A stretch of DNA of 64,000 nt, from assembly GCA_958367245.1 (NCBI GenBank), contig CATXEA010000002.1:1-64000 (forward strand), written 5' to 3'. A program made the translations under genes and the position numbers. The notes below the pieces were generated by a model. The model had not been told where the DNA came from and made no database searches. It saw nothing but the letters and a program-made list of their open reading frames with translations. Within the stretch, counting starts at the first letter, position 1; each line of letters opens with the position of its first letter. Of the stretch, positions 17,038 to 24,968 are shown one piece after another. Source of the DNA: an uncultured Blautia sp. (lineage in GTDB: Bacteria; Bacillota; Clostridia; Lachnospirales; Lachnospiraceae).

Positions 17038-17964
17038 TCAAAATCTGGCTTTTTCCGCATTTTCTTTTAAAGTTTCGACTTCTTTTTCCGTAAGACCAAG
17101 CTTATTGACTGCCAGATTAAATTCTTTTTCCAGAGAAGTGCCGGAAACTGTCGTGTTATCCGTGTTCAGAGTAACGCAAAGCCCCTTTTCCAGCATTTTC
17201 TTTAAAGGATATTCTCCCTTTACTGCCTTTGTCTGGAAATTGCTGGTCGGGCAAACTTCCAGCGGAATCCTGTGTTCCCTCAGATACTCCACCAGTTTTT
17301 CGTCCTCCAGACAGCGCACTCCGTGACCGATGCGTCTTGCTCCGAATTTCAGAGCCGTCCATATACTCTCCGGCCCGTCCGCCTCACCTGCGTGAATGGT
17401 AAAAGGTACGCCTGACTCTTTCGCTTTTCGAAATACAGCTTCAAAGGATACTGTTGGATAAAGAGCCTCCGCTCCTGCCAGATCTGCCGCAGCCACTCCT
17501 TTTCCCAGATATTCCCTTGCCATCCGGATTGTTTCCATATTTTCTTTTTCGTTATCTTCCATACGCATACAGCACAAAATAAGCTTCGCTTCAAGCGCAC
17601 CTCCATCCGGCAGCCCTTTAATCGCCGCCTCTGTCACCTGCCTCTGTGTCAGCCCCTTTTTCGTATGGAGCTGCGGCGCAAAGCGGATTTCCACATATTT
17701 AAGGCCCTGTTCCTCCATCTGCCCGCATATGTCGCGAACCGCATCTGTAATGGCATCCTCTGTCTGCATAACAGAGCAGGGCAGATCAAATTTTTCCAGA
17801 TATTCATTTAAGTCTTTGCAGTCAACAGGCGCTGTCATATATTTTACCAGCTCCCTCTCATCCCACACCGGCAGTTCCATTCCCTGTTTCTTTGCCTGAC
17901 GGATCACATATGCAGGTGTCAGGGAACCGTCAAGGTGTAAATGCAGATCAATTCCGTTCTTCAT
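17038..17964 (-). CDS. add: Adenosine deaminase
   Basis: The 308-residue enzyme hydrolyses adenosine to inosine and ammonia. The amidohydrolase-fold zinc motif is DLHLHLDGSLTP at the N terminus; further catalytic parts are FTIHAGEADGPESIW, RIGHGVRCLED, EVCPTSNFQTKAV and TLNTDNTTVSGT. The last motif reads NTDN where animal and E. coli enzymes have NTDD; the first aspartate, which binds zinc, is kept. GGGAGG lies seven bases before the ATG. It is the first of the nucleoside genes on this strand, but a terminator separates it from the transporter operon. Confidence 0.93.
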   Translation of the reverse strand: MKNGIDLHLHLDGSLTPAYVIRQAKKQGMELPVWDERELVKYMTAPVDCKDLNEYLEKFDLPCSVMQTEDAITDAVRDICGQMEEQGLKYVEIRFAPQLHTKKGLTQRQVTEAAIKGLPDGGALEAKLILCCMRMEDNEKENMETIRMAREYLGKGVAAADLAGAEALYPTVSFEAVFRKAKESGVPFTIHAGEADGPESIWTALKFGARRIGHGVRCLEDEKLVEYLREHRIPLEVCPTSNFQTKAVKGEYPLKKMLEKGLCVTLNTDNTTVSGTSLEKEFNLAVNKLGLTEKEVETLKENAEKARF

Positions 17965-18028
17965 GTCAAAACCTCCCGTTTTTCAGATTTCCCTCATTAT
18001 ATAATACAACGGGGAAAAAATATACGTT

Positions 18029-18940
18029 TTATTTATCCGAAGTTTCCCCTGAATAAAATTCAATAAGAAACTCCATAAACTGCGCCACATAGTTTTTCAG
18101 CACATAATCTTTCCTGTATGCCAGATAAAGACTTCTCACTGCCGGTTTCCCGGGCAGAGAAAAGACCAGAACCTTTTTTGCCCGGGCGTCCTCTTCCACA
18201 GCTTTTCTTGAAATAAAAGAAATCCCCATGCCTCCTGCCACAAGCTTTTTCATGGATTCCTGTTCATTTAATTTCGCCACCACCTGAAGATCCTTTTCCC
18301 GGATGTTCATGCTTTCAAAATAAGCTTCCATACATTTCTTGCTTCCACTGCCCTGTTCCCTCATAATGACAGGTTCATGGAGAATCACGTCAAAAAGCTC
18401 CTCCTCCCTTCCCTGCAGCCTTTTAAATCTCTCCTCCACAGGAGTGATCATTACCATCTCATCTCTGTAAAAAGGCAGAAAGTCAATCTCCTGCGCCTGT
18501 GTTTTCATTCCTACCATTCCGAGAGAATACCTGCCGTTTATAATTCCTTCCAGAATTTTTCTGCTGTCGCTCTGGGAAATATGAAACTGTACATCCGGCG
18601 CTTTTTCACGAAATAAAGGCAGGATTTCCGGCAAAATATAGTCCGCAGGAATGGTGGAAGCTCCAAGGCGAATCACTTTCTGGTTCTCCTGTGACCACCT
18701 CTGCATCAGCTCATCCTTCAGCGCAAGCATTTTGCAGGCACATTCATATAATTCTATCCCCTTGGGCGTTACCTGAATGCTTTTTGTATTGCGGATAATA
18801 AGACGATATTCCAGCTCTTCCTCCAGCATACGGATATGAGTGCTGATGGTTGGCTGAGATATATACAGCATTTCCGCAGCTTTGGTGAAGCTTCGGTATT
18901 TCACAACTGCCACAAGGGACTGAAGCTGTCTTAATTCCAT
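18029..18940 (-). CDS. LysR-family regulator, selenium-metabolism-associated type
   Basis: The 303-residue protein has an N-terminal winged helix (MELRQLQSLVAVVKYRSF then KAAEMLYISQPTISTHIRML) and a C-terminal periplasmic-binding-like effector domain similar to CysB types. The ATG at 18940 is chosen since GAAGGAAGGGTGAG lies directly upstream and this is the canonical LysR N terminus; the stop of the aminotransferase gene ends one base before it. Its place beside a class-V aminotransferase and opposite the yedE-yedF-DUF3343 operon matches the LysR family described as selenium-metabolism-associated. It probably controls both divergent operons; the inducer is not known. Confidence 0.88.
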   Translation of the reverse strand: MELRQLQSLVAVVKYRSFTKAAEMLYISQPTISTHIRMLEEELEYRLIIRNTKSIQVTPKGIELYECACKMLALKDELMQRWSQENQKVIRLGASTIPADYILPEILPLFREKAPDVQFHISQSDSRKILEGIINGRYSLGMVGMKTQAQEIDFLPFYRDEMVMITPVEERFKRLQGREEELFDVILHEPVIMREQGSGSKKCMEAYFESMNIREKDLQVVAKLNEQESMKKLVAGGMGISFISRKAVEEDARAKKVLVFSLPGKPAVRSLYLAYRKDYVLKNYVAQFMEFLIEFYSGETSDK

Positions 18941-18941
18941 C

Positions 18942-20108
18942 TCACCCTTCCTTCGCGATTTCCCACAATGCTTCAACCGCCCTTTCTGTTTCTTCTTTTG
19001 TGTTCCACCATCCAAAGGAGAAACGGATGGTTCCTGTCGGGAAGGTTCCCAGTGTCTTATGCGCAGAAGGCGCGCAGTGAAGTCCTACTCTCGTCATAAT
19101 TCCATAGGTATCATCCAGCTCAAAGGCAGCCTGTGCCAGCTCTTTTTTAAGTGTCTGGACTGAAACCACTCCTGTTCTGCCGGAAATATCTTTTTTCCCC
19201 ACAGCCTTTATATACTTTTCCTGAGGATCTCTGCTTTTTATTCCTTCCAGAAAAAGCTTCGTCAGGGCAAGCTCATGTTCCCTGATTTCTCCCTGCCCGA
19301 TTGTCTTATGCCACTTCAAGGCGGCTCCAAGCCCCAGAATTCCGGGAAGATTCATGGTTCCAGCCTCGAAACGGTCAGGCATAAGCTCCGGCACAAGTTC
19401 CGTATGGCTGAAGCTTCCTGTTCCTCCGGAAAGAAGAGGCTCCAGCTCTTTTACCATTTCATTTCTTAAAATAAAGCCGCCTATTCCCTGCGGCCCCAGA
19501 AGCCCTTTATGTCCGGTGAAGCAGAGCACATCTATCTTCATCTTTTCCATATCAATCGGCCATACTCCGGCAGTCTGAGCGCAGTCTGCAATAAATTTCA
19601 CCTTATGCTCTGCGCACAGTCTTCCCACCTCTTCTATAGGAAGCAAAGTTCCGCAGACATTGCTGGCATGTGTCATAACAACTGCTTTCGTATTTTTCTG
19701 AAAAGCTTCCGACAATTTTTCCAGAGGAAGGGTTCCATCTTCTCTGCAGGGAATTCTGGTAAAGGATACGCCCTGCTTTTCCAACTGGACAAGGGGACGC
19801 ATCACTGCATTATGTTCCATGGAAGAAACGATCACATGGTCTCCTCTGTGCAGAAATCCTTTCAGCACAATATTGAGACTCTCCGTAATATTTTTTGTAA
19901 ATACTACATTGCGCCCATCCGGCCCGTGAAAAAAATCGCACAGCAGCTCTCTTGTCTCGTAAACCTTCTCCTCTACGCTGTAGGCATTGCTGTAACAGCC
20001 TCTGCCGATATTACTTCCCATTTCCGTCATGTAACGGTACATTGCCTCCGGCACTTCCCTCGGCTTGGGGAAGGTTGTGCTTGCATTATCGAGATAAATT
20101 CTGTTCAT
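18942..20108 (-). CDS. Class-V aminotransferase / cysteine desulfurase family protein (EF2568 type)
   Basis: The 388-residue PLP enzyme has the family start YLDNASTTFPKP, the PLP lysine in FTGHKGLLGPQGIGG, and a conserved cysteine in RVGLHCAPSAHKTLG. That is the SufS-like position for the catalytic cysteine, and the overall sequence resembles the EF2568-type desulfurase family found near orphan selD and selenium-dependent molybdenum hydroxylases. It may release sulfur or selenium from (seleno)cysteine, or act as a selenocysteine lyase. It is co-transcribed with the downstream LysR gene and divergent from yedE. A paralogue lies at 27841-28965. Confidence 0.87.
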   Translation of the reverse strand: MNRIYLDNASTTFPKPREVPEAMYRYMTEMGSNIGRGCYSNAYSVEEKVYETRELLCDFFHGPDGRNVVFTKNITESLNIVLKGFLHRGDHVIVSSMEHNAVMRPLVQLEKQGVSFTRIPCREDGTLPLEKLSEAFQKNTKAVVMTHASNVCGTLLPIEEVGRLCAEHKVKFIADCAQTAGVWPIDMEKMKIDVLCFTGHKGLLGPQGIGGFILRNEMVKELEPLLSGGTGSFSHTELVPELMPDRFEAGTMNLPGILGLGAALKWHKTIGQGEIREHELALTKLFLEGIKSRDPQEKYIKAVGKKDISGRTGVVSVQTLKKELAQAAFELDDTYGIMTRVGLHCAPSAHKTLGTFPTGTIRFSFGWWNTKEETERAVEALWEIAKEG

Positions 20109-20136
20109 CTTTCATCCCCCATACTCTTTTGTTTTT

Positions 20137-20145
20137 ACTATATCA
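20137..20145 (-). promoter_or_regulatory. Extended -10 promoter of the aminotransferase-LysR operon
   Basis: On the minus strand TGA followed by TATAGT gives an extended -10 element (20137-20145), about 30 bases upstream of the ATG at 20108. No convincing -35 is seen, in keeping with extended -10 promoters. Confidence 0.45.
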
Positions 20146-20239
20146 CATTTCCTGTCCATTTCCTATCATTTATTTGTTTTTTTAATAATATATGTAAAAA
20201 CATTAATAAATGCAATTATACTTTACTTTATGAAAATGT

Positions 20240-20245
20240 TATACT
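20240..20245 (+). promoter_or_regulatory. Candidate -10 box of the yedE operon
   Basis: TATACT lies about 58 bases before the yedE start in a very AT-rich divergent control region. The -35 region is poorly conserved, consistent with activation by the neighbouring LysR protein. Confidence 0.35.
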
Positions 20246-20262
20246 AATTTTAGATTTTATTT

Positions 20263-20285
20263 AGAGTATTCATAAAAAATACTCT
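20263..20285 (+). promoter_or_regulatory. Perfect inverted repeat just upstream of the yedE ribosome site
   Basis: AGAGTATT (20263-20270) and AATACTCT (20278-20285) form a perfect 8-base inverted repeat with a 7-base spacer, downstream of the candidate -10 and ending six bases before AGGAG. It may be an operator or a leader hairpin that affects ribosome access. It does not give a symmetric LysR T-N11-A motif. Confidence 0.45.
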
Positions 20286-20303
20286 GGGAAAGGAGAAATT
20301 GTT

Positions 20304-21389
20304 TTGACTAAAAACAAAGAAAAACTCACAATCATCATTGCCGGATGTATCATCGGTGTCATTTCTTCACTTCTGGTATTCTTCGGCAACCCTGCAAACA
20401 TGGGCTTTTGTATTGCCTGCTTCCTTCGCGATATTGCAGGCGGCGTAGGCCTTCACCGCGCAGCAGCCGTCCAGTATATCCGTCCTGAAATCATAGGTCT
20501 TGTACTGGGAAGTTTCGCTGTCGCTCTGGCAAAAAAAGAATTCTCTGCCAAAGGCGGAAGTTCTCCGATCACCCGTTTCATGCTGGGCTTCTTTGTCATG
20601 ATCGGATGTCTGATGTTCCTTGGCTGCCCATTCCGTATGATTCTTCGTATGGCCGGCGGTGACTTAAACGCTTTATTCGGTCTTGTCGGCTTCGTAGCAG
20701 GTATTCTGGCAGGCGTATTCTTCCTTAATAAGGGTTACAGCCTGAAACGTACTTACAAGCTTCCGTCATCTGACGGTGTAATGCTTCCTGTTATTATGGG
20801 TGTACTTATGGTTCTTCTTGTGGCTGCTCCTGCCTTTATCTTCTTTACAGAAGCAGACGGCGGCCCTGGCGCAAAACATGCGGCAATCGCTCTCAGCCTT
20901 GCAGCAGGACTTATTGTAGGCGCCATTGCACAGCGTACACGCCTTTGTATGGTAGGCGGTATCCGTGACCTTGTACTTTTCCGTGAATCCAAGCTTCTCC
21001 TCGGCTTCATCGCCGTATTCGCAGGAGCGCTTGTATGTAACCTGATTCTGACAGCAGCAACTGCGGGAACTTACTTCAACCTCGGCATGGCAGGACAGCC
21101 GGTTGCCCATGTAGATGGTCTCTGGAACTTCTTAGGCATGTTCCTTACAGGCTTCGGCTGCGTACTTCTCGGCGGATGTCCGCTTCGTCAGCTTGTTCTC
21201 TCCGGTGAGGGAAATGCAGACAGCGCCATCACTGTTCTCGGTCTCATTGTCGGCGCGGCATTCTGCCACAACTTCGGTCTTGCATCCAGTGCAGAGGGAC
21301 CTACTGCAAACGGAAAAATCGCAGTCATCATCGGTATTGTTTTTGTAACCGTTATTGCCTGCATGAATACATTCAAAAAAGAAAAATAA
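20304..21389 (+). CDS. yedE: YedE-family putative selenium transporter
   Basis: The 361-residue membrane protein has about ten hydrophobic helices built from two YeeE/YedE repeats. Conserved cysteines sit in GFCIACFLRDIAGG, FLGCPFRMILRM, RTRLCMVGGIRDL and LLGGCPLRQLVLSGEGN, the set thought to pass thiosulfate- or selenium-containing species through the membrane. Genome comparisons have tied this YedE branch to selenium use, and the genes around it support that. The start is TTG with AGGAG eight bases upstream. It is the first gene of a three-gene operon ending at a strong terminator. Confidence 0.92.
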   Translation: MTKNKEKLTIIIAGCIIGVISSLLVFFGNPANMGFCIACFLRDIAGGVGLHRAAAVQYIRPEIIGLVLGSFAVALAKKEFSAKGGSSPITRFMLGFFVMIGCLMFLGCPFRMILRMAGGDLNALFGLVGFVAGILAGVFFLNKGYSLKRTYKLPSSDGVMLPVIMGVLMVLLVAAPAFIFFTEADGGPGAKHAAIALSLAAGLIVGAIAQRTRLCMVGGIRDLVLFRESKLLLGFIAVFAGALVCNLILTAATAGTYFNLGMAGQPVAHVDGLWNFLGMFLTGFGCVLLGGCPLRQLVLSGEGNADSAITVLGLIVGAAFCHNFGLASSAEGPTANGKIAVIIGIVFVTVIACMNTFKKEK

Positions 21390-21402
21390 GGAGGATTTCC
21401 AT

Positions 21403-21609
21403 ATGAGTCTCATAGATGCAAGAGGACTTTCCTGTCCGGAACCAGTGATTCTGCTGCGCAAGGCTATGGCATCCAAAGAAGCGCGTTATGAAATGTTGGT
21501 TGACAATCACGCAGCAAAAGAAAATACCAGCCGCTATGCCAAAAGTCAGGGCTATGAAGCCACTGTGACAGAGACAAACGGCGAATATAAGCTGGTATTC
21601 AAAAAATGA
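21403..21609 (+). CDS. yedF: YedF/TusA-like sulfur or selenium carrier
   Basis: This 68-residue protein has the TusA/SirA fold signature DARGLSCPEPVILLRKAM, with the CPEP cysteine that carries persulfide in TusA. It lacks the long C-terminal domain of longer YedF selenium proteins. Directly after yedE (13-base gap, GGAGG ribosome site) it is likely to accept sulfur or selenium from, or for, the transporter. Its stop overlaps the next start by four bases. Confidence 0.88.
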   Translation: MSLIDARGLSCPEPVILLRKAMASKEARYEMLVDNHAAKENTSRYAKSQGYEATVTETNGEYKLVFKK

Positions 21610-21848
21610 AATACATAGCAACTTTCTATTCTCATTACGGAGCCATCCGCTTCAAAAAACTGTGTGACGCAAAAGGCTATACAGCCAGAATCATGCCGGT
21701 CCCCAGAGATTTGAGCAGCAGTTGCGGCACCTGTGTTCAGTGGGACGGCTCTCCCGTCCTGACCTCTGAAATCCGGACAGATGAAGTAGAGCAGATGGCT
21801 GAGATTACCGAAAAAGGGTATTGTACCTATTATATGGCTGAAAACTAA
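21606..21848 (+). CDS. DUF3343 protein, putative Se/S carrier-like
   Basis: The 80-residue protein fits DUF3343: a beta-alpha-beta start (KYIATFYSHYGAIRFKKL) and a conserved SSSCGTCVQW segment with a CGTC motif that could carry sulfur or selenium. It starts by ATGA overlap with yedF. DUF3343 genes repeatedly accompany yedE/yedF and selenium traits; the biochemical role is unproven. The operon ends just after it. Confidence 0.87.
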   Translation: MKYIATFYSHYGAIRFKKLCDAKGYTARIMPVPRDLSSSCGTCVQWDGSPVLTSEIRTDEVEQMAEITEKGYCTYYMAEN

Positions 21849-21855
21849 AAGCAAG

Positions 21856-21886
21856 CAGGCAGGTGAAATCACCTGCCTGTATTTTT
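21856..21886 (+). terminator. Terminator of the yedE-yedF-DUF3343 operon
   Basis: CAGGCAGGTGA (21856-21866) and TCACCTGCCTG (21869-21879) form a long GC-rich stem followed by TATTTTTC. It lies eight bases after the DUF3343 stop and faces the convergent xdhC gene, whose transcripts it may also end. Confidence 0.88.
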
Positions 21887-21904
21887 CTTAGGATTATAAA
21901 ATTA

Positions 21905-22927
21905 TTATCTCAGCACCTCAAGCCACACATCAATATTTCCGCCGCATACCATTCCTTCATCTTCCGCGTCTGCTGCGGTCATGTTTACATTGCAGATCTG
22001 GGGGTGTGTTTCTCCGCTTCTGAGCATATGAAGAGCCCTGGTGCGAACGGCTGCCTCCATACAGCCTCCGCCGATAGTTCCAATCATCTGTCCGTCTGTG
22101 CGGACGATCATCTTAGTACCCACTTCACGGGGCGCAGACCCTCTTCGTCTGACAATCGTACAGAGAACTGCGTCTGTCCCCTCTTCTTCCAGCTTGAGAA
22201 CTTCGTCCAGAAATTCATCCGGATAGCCGAAGCTGCGTTTTCTGCTGTTTTTGTGAGCTATAATTTCTCCCATAATGGAGACTGCAATCTCTTCCGGCGA
22301 TTCTGCCGAAATATCAAGTCCAATGGGGGTATGTACTGCCTCTACCTGTTCCTTCGGAAAACCAAGCTCCACAAGATTTCTCTTTACAATGGCGGACCTT
22401 GCACGGCTGCCCATCATTCCCACATAAGCATATTTCTTCTTCAGAATTTCTCCCAGACAGATTTCATCGTATCTGTGCCCTCTTGTCACAACTACAAAAT
22501 AAGAATCTGTTCCGCCTTCTGCATGAGAAAGGCCATCCACAAAATTTTCGCAGATTACTTCATCTGCCCCTGCTCTTCTGGCATTGTCTGCAAAAGACGG
22601 GCGGTCTTCAAGAACTGTAACACGAAATCCCAGCATTTTACCCAACGCGATAATCGGCATGGATACATGGCCTGCCCCGCAGATAACCAATTTTTTCTGA
22701 GAAGAAACACAATCGAAATAAACCTGTTTCCCGTCTATTTCCTGAACTCCTGTTTCAGAAGCCTCTTTCAGACTGTCCAGATGACTGTATAAAAATCCCT
22801 CGCCTGACGACCACACAAGTTCTCCGTCTGCCAGAAGAAGCTTTTCTCCTGCTGTTTCACCGTCGAGCAAAGCTGCGGTCACTGCCTTTTTTCCCCGGCA
22901 GTTTCTAATTTGCTGAAATATACTCAT
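21905..22927 (-). CDS. XdhC/CoxI-family molybdoenzyme maturation factor
   Basis: XdhC proteins bind molybdenum cofactor, aid its sulfuration and hand it to xanthine dehydrogenase-family enzymes. In this 340-residue product a Rossmann domain with KLVICGAGHVSMPIIAL (about 72-220) precedes the CoxI domain with TIVRRRGSAPREVGTKM and GTIGGGCMEAAVR (about 245-330), the reverse of the order in E. coli and Rhodobacter XdhC. The start at 22927 is chosen since AAAGGAG lies seven bases upstream; it is two bases past the stop of the HAD/molybdopterin-binding gene. It is the last gene of the molybdoenzyme cluster. Confidence 0.9.
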   Translation of the reverse strand: MSIFQQIRNCRGKKAVTAALLDGETAGEKLLLADGELVWSSGEGFLYSHLDSLKEASETGVQEIDGKQVYFDCVSSQKKLVICGAGHVSMPIIALGKMLGFRVTVLEDRPSFADNARRAGADEVICENFVDGLSHAEGGTDSYFVVVTRGHRYDEICLGEILKKKYAYVGMMGSRARSAIVKRNLVELGFPKEQVEAVHTPIGLDISAESPEEIAVSIMGEIIAHKNSRKRSFGYPDEFLDEVLKLEEEGTDAVLCTIVRRRGSAPREVGTKMIVRTDGQMIGTIGGGCMEAAVRTRALHMLRSGETHPQICNVNMTAADAEDEGMVCGGNIDVWLEVLR

Positions 22928-22929
22928 AG

Positions 22930-24624
22930 TCATACTCCTTTCCCGAAGCTGCATGCCGGATAATGACAGGTCTTACATCCAAGACAAAGACCTCCATGTC
23001 CCATATGGGCGATATCCTTTCTTGTCACAGGTACGCCTGCCGCCACACGGGGAAGTACCAGATCAAAAATCGTAGAGCTTGCATACATCACACAGCCGGG
23101 AAGTCCCATAACGACAGTTCCATCCTCAAAATATGCCAGACAGAACATAGCTCCCGGAAGAACAGGCGCTCCATAGGATATCACGTTTGCCCCGGTAGCC
23201 TTGATCGCGCCCGGAGTCTGGTCGTCAGGATCCACGCTCATACCGCCTGTAGTTACAATGATATCACAGCCTTTTTCTTTAAGAGCAAGGATTGCCTCTG
23301 TGATTTTTTCCTTATCATCTCCCAGTATCACATGCTCTGCTGTTTCAATCCCGTAAAGCTTCAGCTTCTCTACAACCACCGGAGTAAAGGTATCCTGAAT
23401 TCTTCCATAAAATACTTCGTTTCCTGTTGTAATGATTCCTGCCTTTAATTTACGGTAAGGAAGGAGCTCACAAAGCGGAGTGTCTCCTGCAGCCTTTTTC
23501 ACCAGCTCCATCTTTTCTTTTTTTATCACAAGAGGAATCACCCTTGTTCCCAGAAGCTTGTCTCCCGCCTTTACCGGCGTATTGGTATGCCTTGTGGCAA
23601 TCATCACCTCATCTATCTCATTCACCTCTGCAAGACGCTCCACATCCACACGGAACAGACCGTCGCATCCTGCCTTCAGTTCGATTTTTCCCTCTTTTAC
23701 CTCAGAAGGCTCCATGTTGTCGTTGATACAGACTTTGCACAAAATCTCTGCTGCCTCGTTTTCGTGATACATGGAATCATCTTTTTCCCATACATATAAA
23801 TGATCCTTTCCAAGACTTAACAATACGGGAATGTCTTCCTCCGTCACGATATGTCCCTTGCGGAAGCGCGCATCCTTTGTCACTCCCCTGATGATCTGTG
23901 TAATGTCGTGACAAAGTACCTGTCCTGCTGCCTCTGTTGTCTTGATCAATTTCATTTTTGCTGCCTCCTTGTATTCTGTTTCTCCTTCGCAGTCCTTAAT
24001 CAGGAAACTGATACCGGGACTCCATAAATCCAAATCCCCCTGCCTGTCTCCCAGAAATACGGGAAAACCTTTTGCTCCCTGTTCTTTCCAGACTGCTTGG
24101 AATCTTTCTTTTTTGTTCCAGTCTGTGACCAGCTTTCCATATCCTTTCGGATGTCCGTCCTCATAAATCAGGCGGTTTGCCAGAATCCTGATCCTTTCCT
24201 GTGAAATCTTGTGATACTCTAACCAGTATTGTATCACATTTTCCAGTCCAGAGGACACAATCCATACAAATTTTTTGTTTTTTTCGCAGTTTTTTAACAA
24301 AAAAATTAATTCTTTCCTCGGAGGAAGACTCTCTGCAGTTTTTTTCAGAGCTTCTTCCTGTACATCCCAAATAAGAAAAAGCTCCATTTGCGCCTTCCAC
24401 CATTTTTCTGCAGCTTCATAAGCCTCTGAAGCGCGCTCCTTTGGCGCTTCTTTACACCAGCCGTATTTTTCAAACAGCCTGTTCCTTTCGGCAGAAAATC
24501 CGCCTTCTTTCCCCAGAATATGCCCAACGCTGTTTAATGAGCTTCCAGACAGCGTCAGTGTTTTATCAAAATCTGTGACAAGAACAGTTTCATCCCCCTC
24601 TAACGCCCGCCGGATTTTATTCAA
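22930..24624 (-). CDS. HAD-family phosphatase fused to a molybdopterin-binding (MoeA/MogA-like) domain
   Basis: This 564-residue protein joins two units. Residues 1-220 are a HAD hydrolase with the nucleophile motif VTDFDKTLTLSG (D18, D20), a later VSSGLENVI and GDRQGDLDLW. Residues 224-564 match the stand-alone molybdopterin-binding protein of about 340 residues, with GIITTGNEVFYGRIQDT, VTTGGMSVDPDDQTPGA and VMGLPGCVMY, and a C-terminal cysteine set CLGCKTCHYPAC. An ATG at 23955 (residue 224) has its own perfect AAGGAGG eight bases upstream, so a second shorter product is likely. The 5' end overlaps the winged-helix gene (ATGA). The phosphatase substrate is unknown; the second domain probably handles molybdenum cofactor or a precursor. 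Confidence 0.85.
   Translation of the reverse strand: MNKIRRALEGDETVLVTDFDKTLTLSGSSLNSVGHILGKEGGFSAERNRLFEKYGWCKEAPKERASEAYEAAEKWWKAQMELFLIWDVQEEALKKTAESLPPRKELIFLLKNCEKNKKFVWIVSSGLENVIQYWLEYHKISQERIRILANRLIYEDGHPKGYGKLVTDWNKKERFQAVWKEQGAKGFPVFLGDRQGDLDLWSPGISFLIKDCEGETEYKEAAKMKLIKTTEAAGQVLCHDITQIIRGVTKDARFRKGHIVTEEDIPVLLSLGKDHLYVWEKDDSMYHENEAAEILCKVCINDNMEPSEVKEGKIELKAGCDGLFRVDVERLAEVNEIDEVMIATRHTNTPVKAGDKLLGTRVIPLVIKKEKMELVKKAAGDTPLCELLPYRKLKAGIITTGNEVFYGRIQDTFTPVVVEKLKLYGIETAEHVILGDDKEKITEAILALKEKGCDIIVTTGGMSVDPDDQTPGAIKATGANVISYGAPVLPGAMFCLAYFEDGTVVMGLPGCVMYASSTIFDLVLPRVAAGVPVTRKDIAHMGHGGLCLGCKTCHYPACSFGKGV
23964..23970 (-). promoter_or_regulatory. Internal ribosome binding site for the molybdopterin-binding domain
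   Basis: AAGGAGG lies within the HAD-molybdopterin fusion gene, eight bases before an in-frame ATG at 23953-23955. The sequence codes for YKEAAK in the fusion reading. It would let ribosomes start a separate 341-residue molybdopterin-binding protein from the same message. Confidence 0.6.
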
Positions 24625-24968
24625 AAAATCTCCTTTCCGTAATGCTTTCGCAAAACTTCCACCGCTGCTTTCTGCGCCGCTTTTTCTGCTTCCTCATATA
24701 CTTCCAGAAGCTCCTCTCCCTCCTTCGTAAGCACAGAACCGTTTCCTCCCATACGGTAGAGAAGCTGAATACCCAGCGCCTCCTCTGCACTCCTGAGAAT
24801 CGTCCACGCCTTGCTGTATGCCATACCCATTTCCTTTGTGGCAAGATTCAGAGAATGGTGCTTCTGAATTCCTTTCAGAAGCTGCGCTACTCCTTTCCCA
24901 AAACATACCTTGGCAGATGTATCCGCTCCCTGTATATTGATTCTTGTAATACAATGCATCTTTGTCAT
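24621..24968 (-). CDS. ModE-like winged-helix protein without a molybdate-binding domain
   Basis: The 115-residue product is a single winged-helix domain of the LysR/ModE N-terminal kind: CFGKGVAQLLKGIQKH, then SLNLATKEMGMAYSKAWTIL and LGIQLLYRMGGNGSVLTKEG. ModE proper has a C-terminal molbindin region, which is absent here. The start at 24968 is fixed by an ATGA overlap with the stop of the AMP ligase gene, and its own stop overlaps the HAD-fusion start the same way. Short ModE-like proteins accompany molybdoenzyme clusters and may regulate them, but this one could also have a non-regulatory role as it lies inside the operon. Confidence 0.8.
   Translation of the reverse strand: MTKMHCITRINIQGADTSAKVCFGKGVAQLLKGIQKHHSLNLATKEMGMAYSKAWTILRSAEEALGIQLLYRMGGNGSVLTKEGEELLEVYEEAEKAAQKAAVEVLRKHYGKEIF

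Noticed and set aside
22930..24624. Frameshift or assembly error joining HAD and molybdopterin-binding genes
   Set aside because: The frame is continuous with sensible codons across the junction. The internal ribosome site is noted as a finding, but nothing in the sequence itself shows an error.
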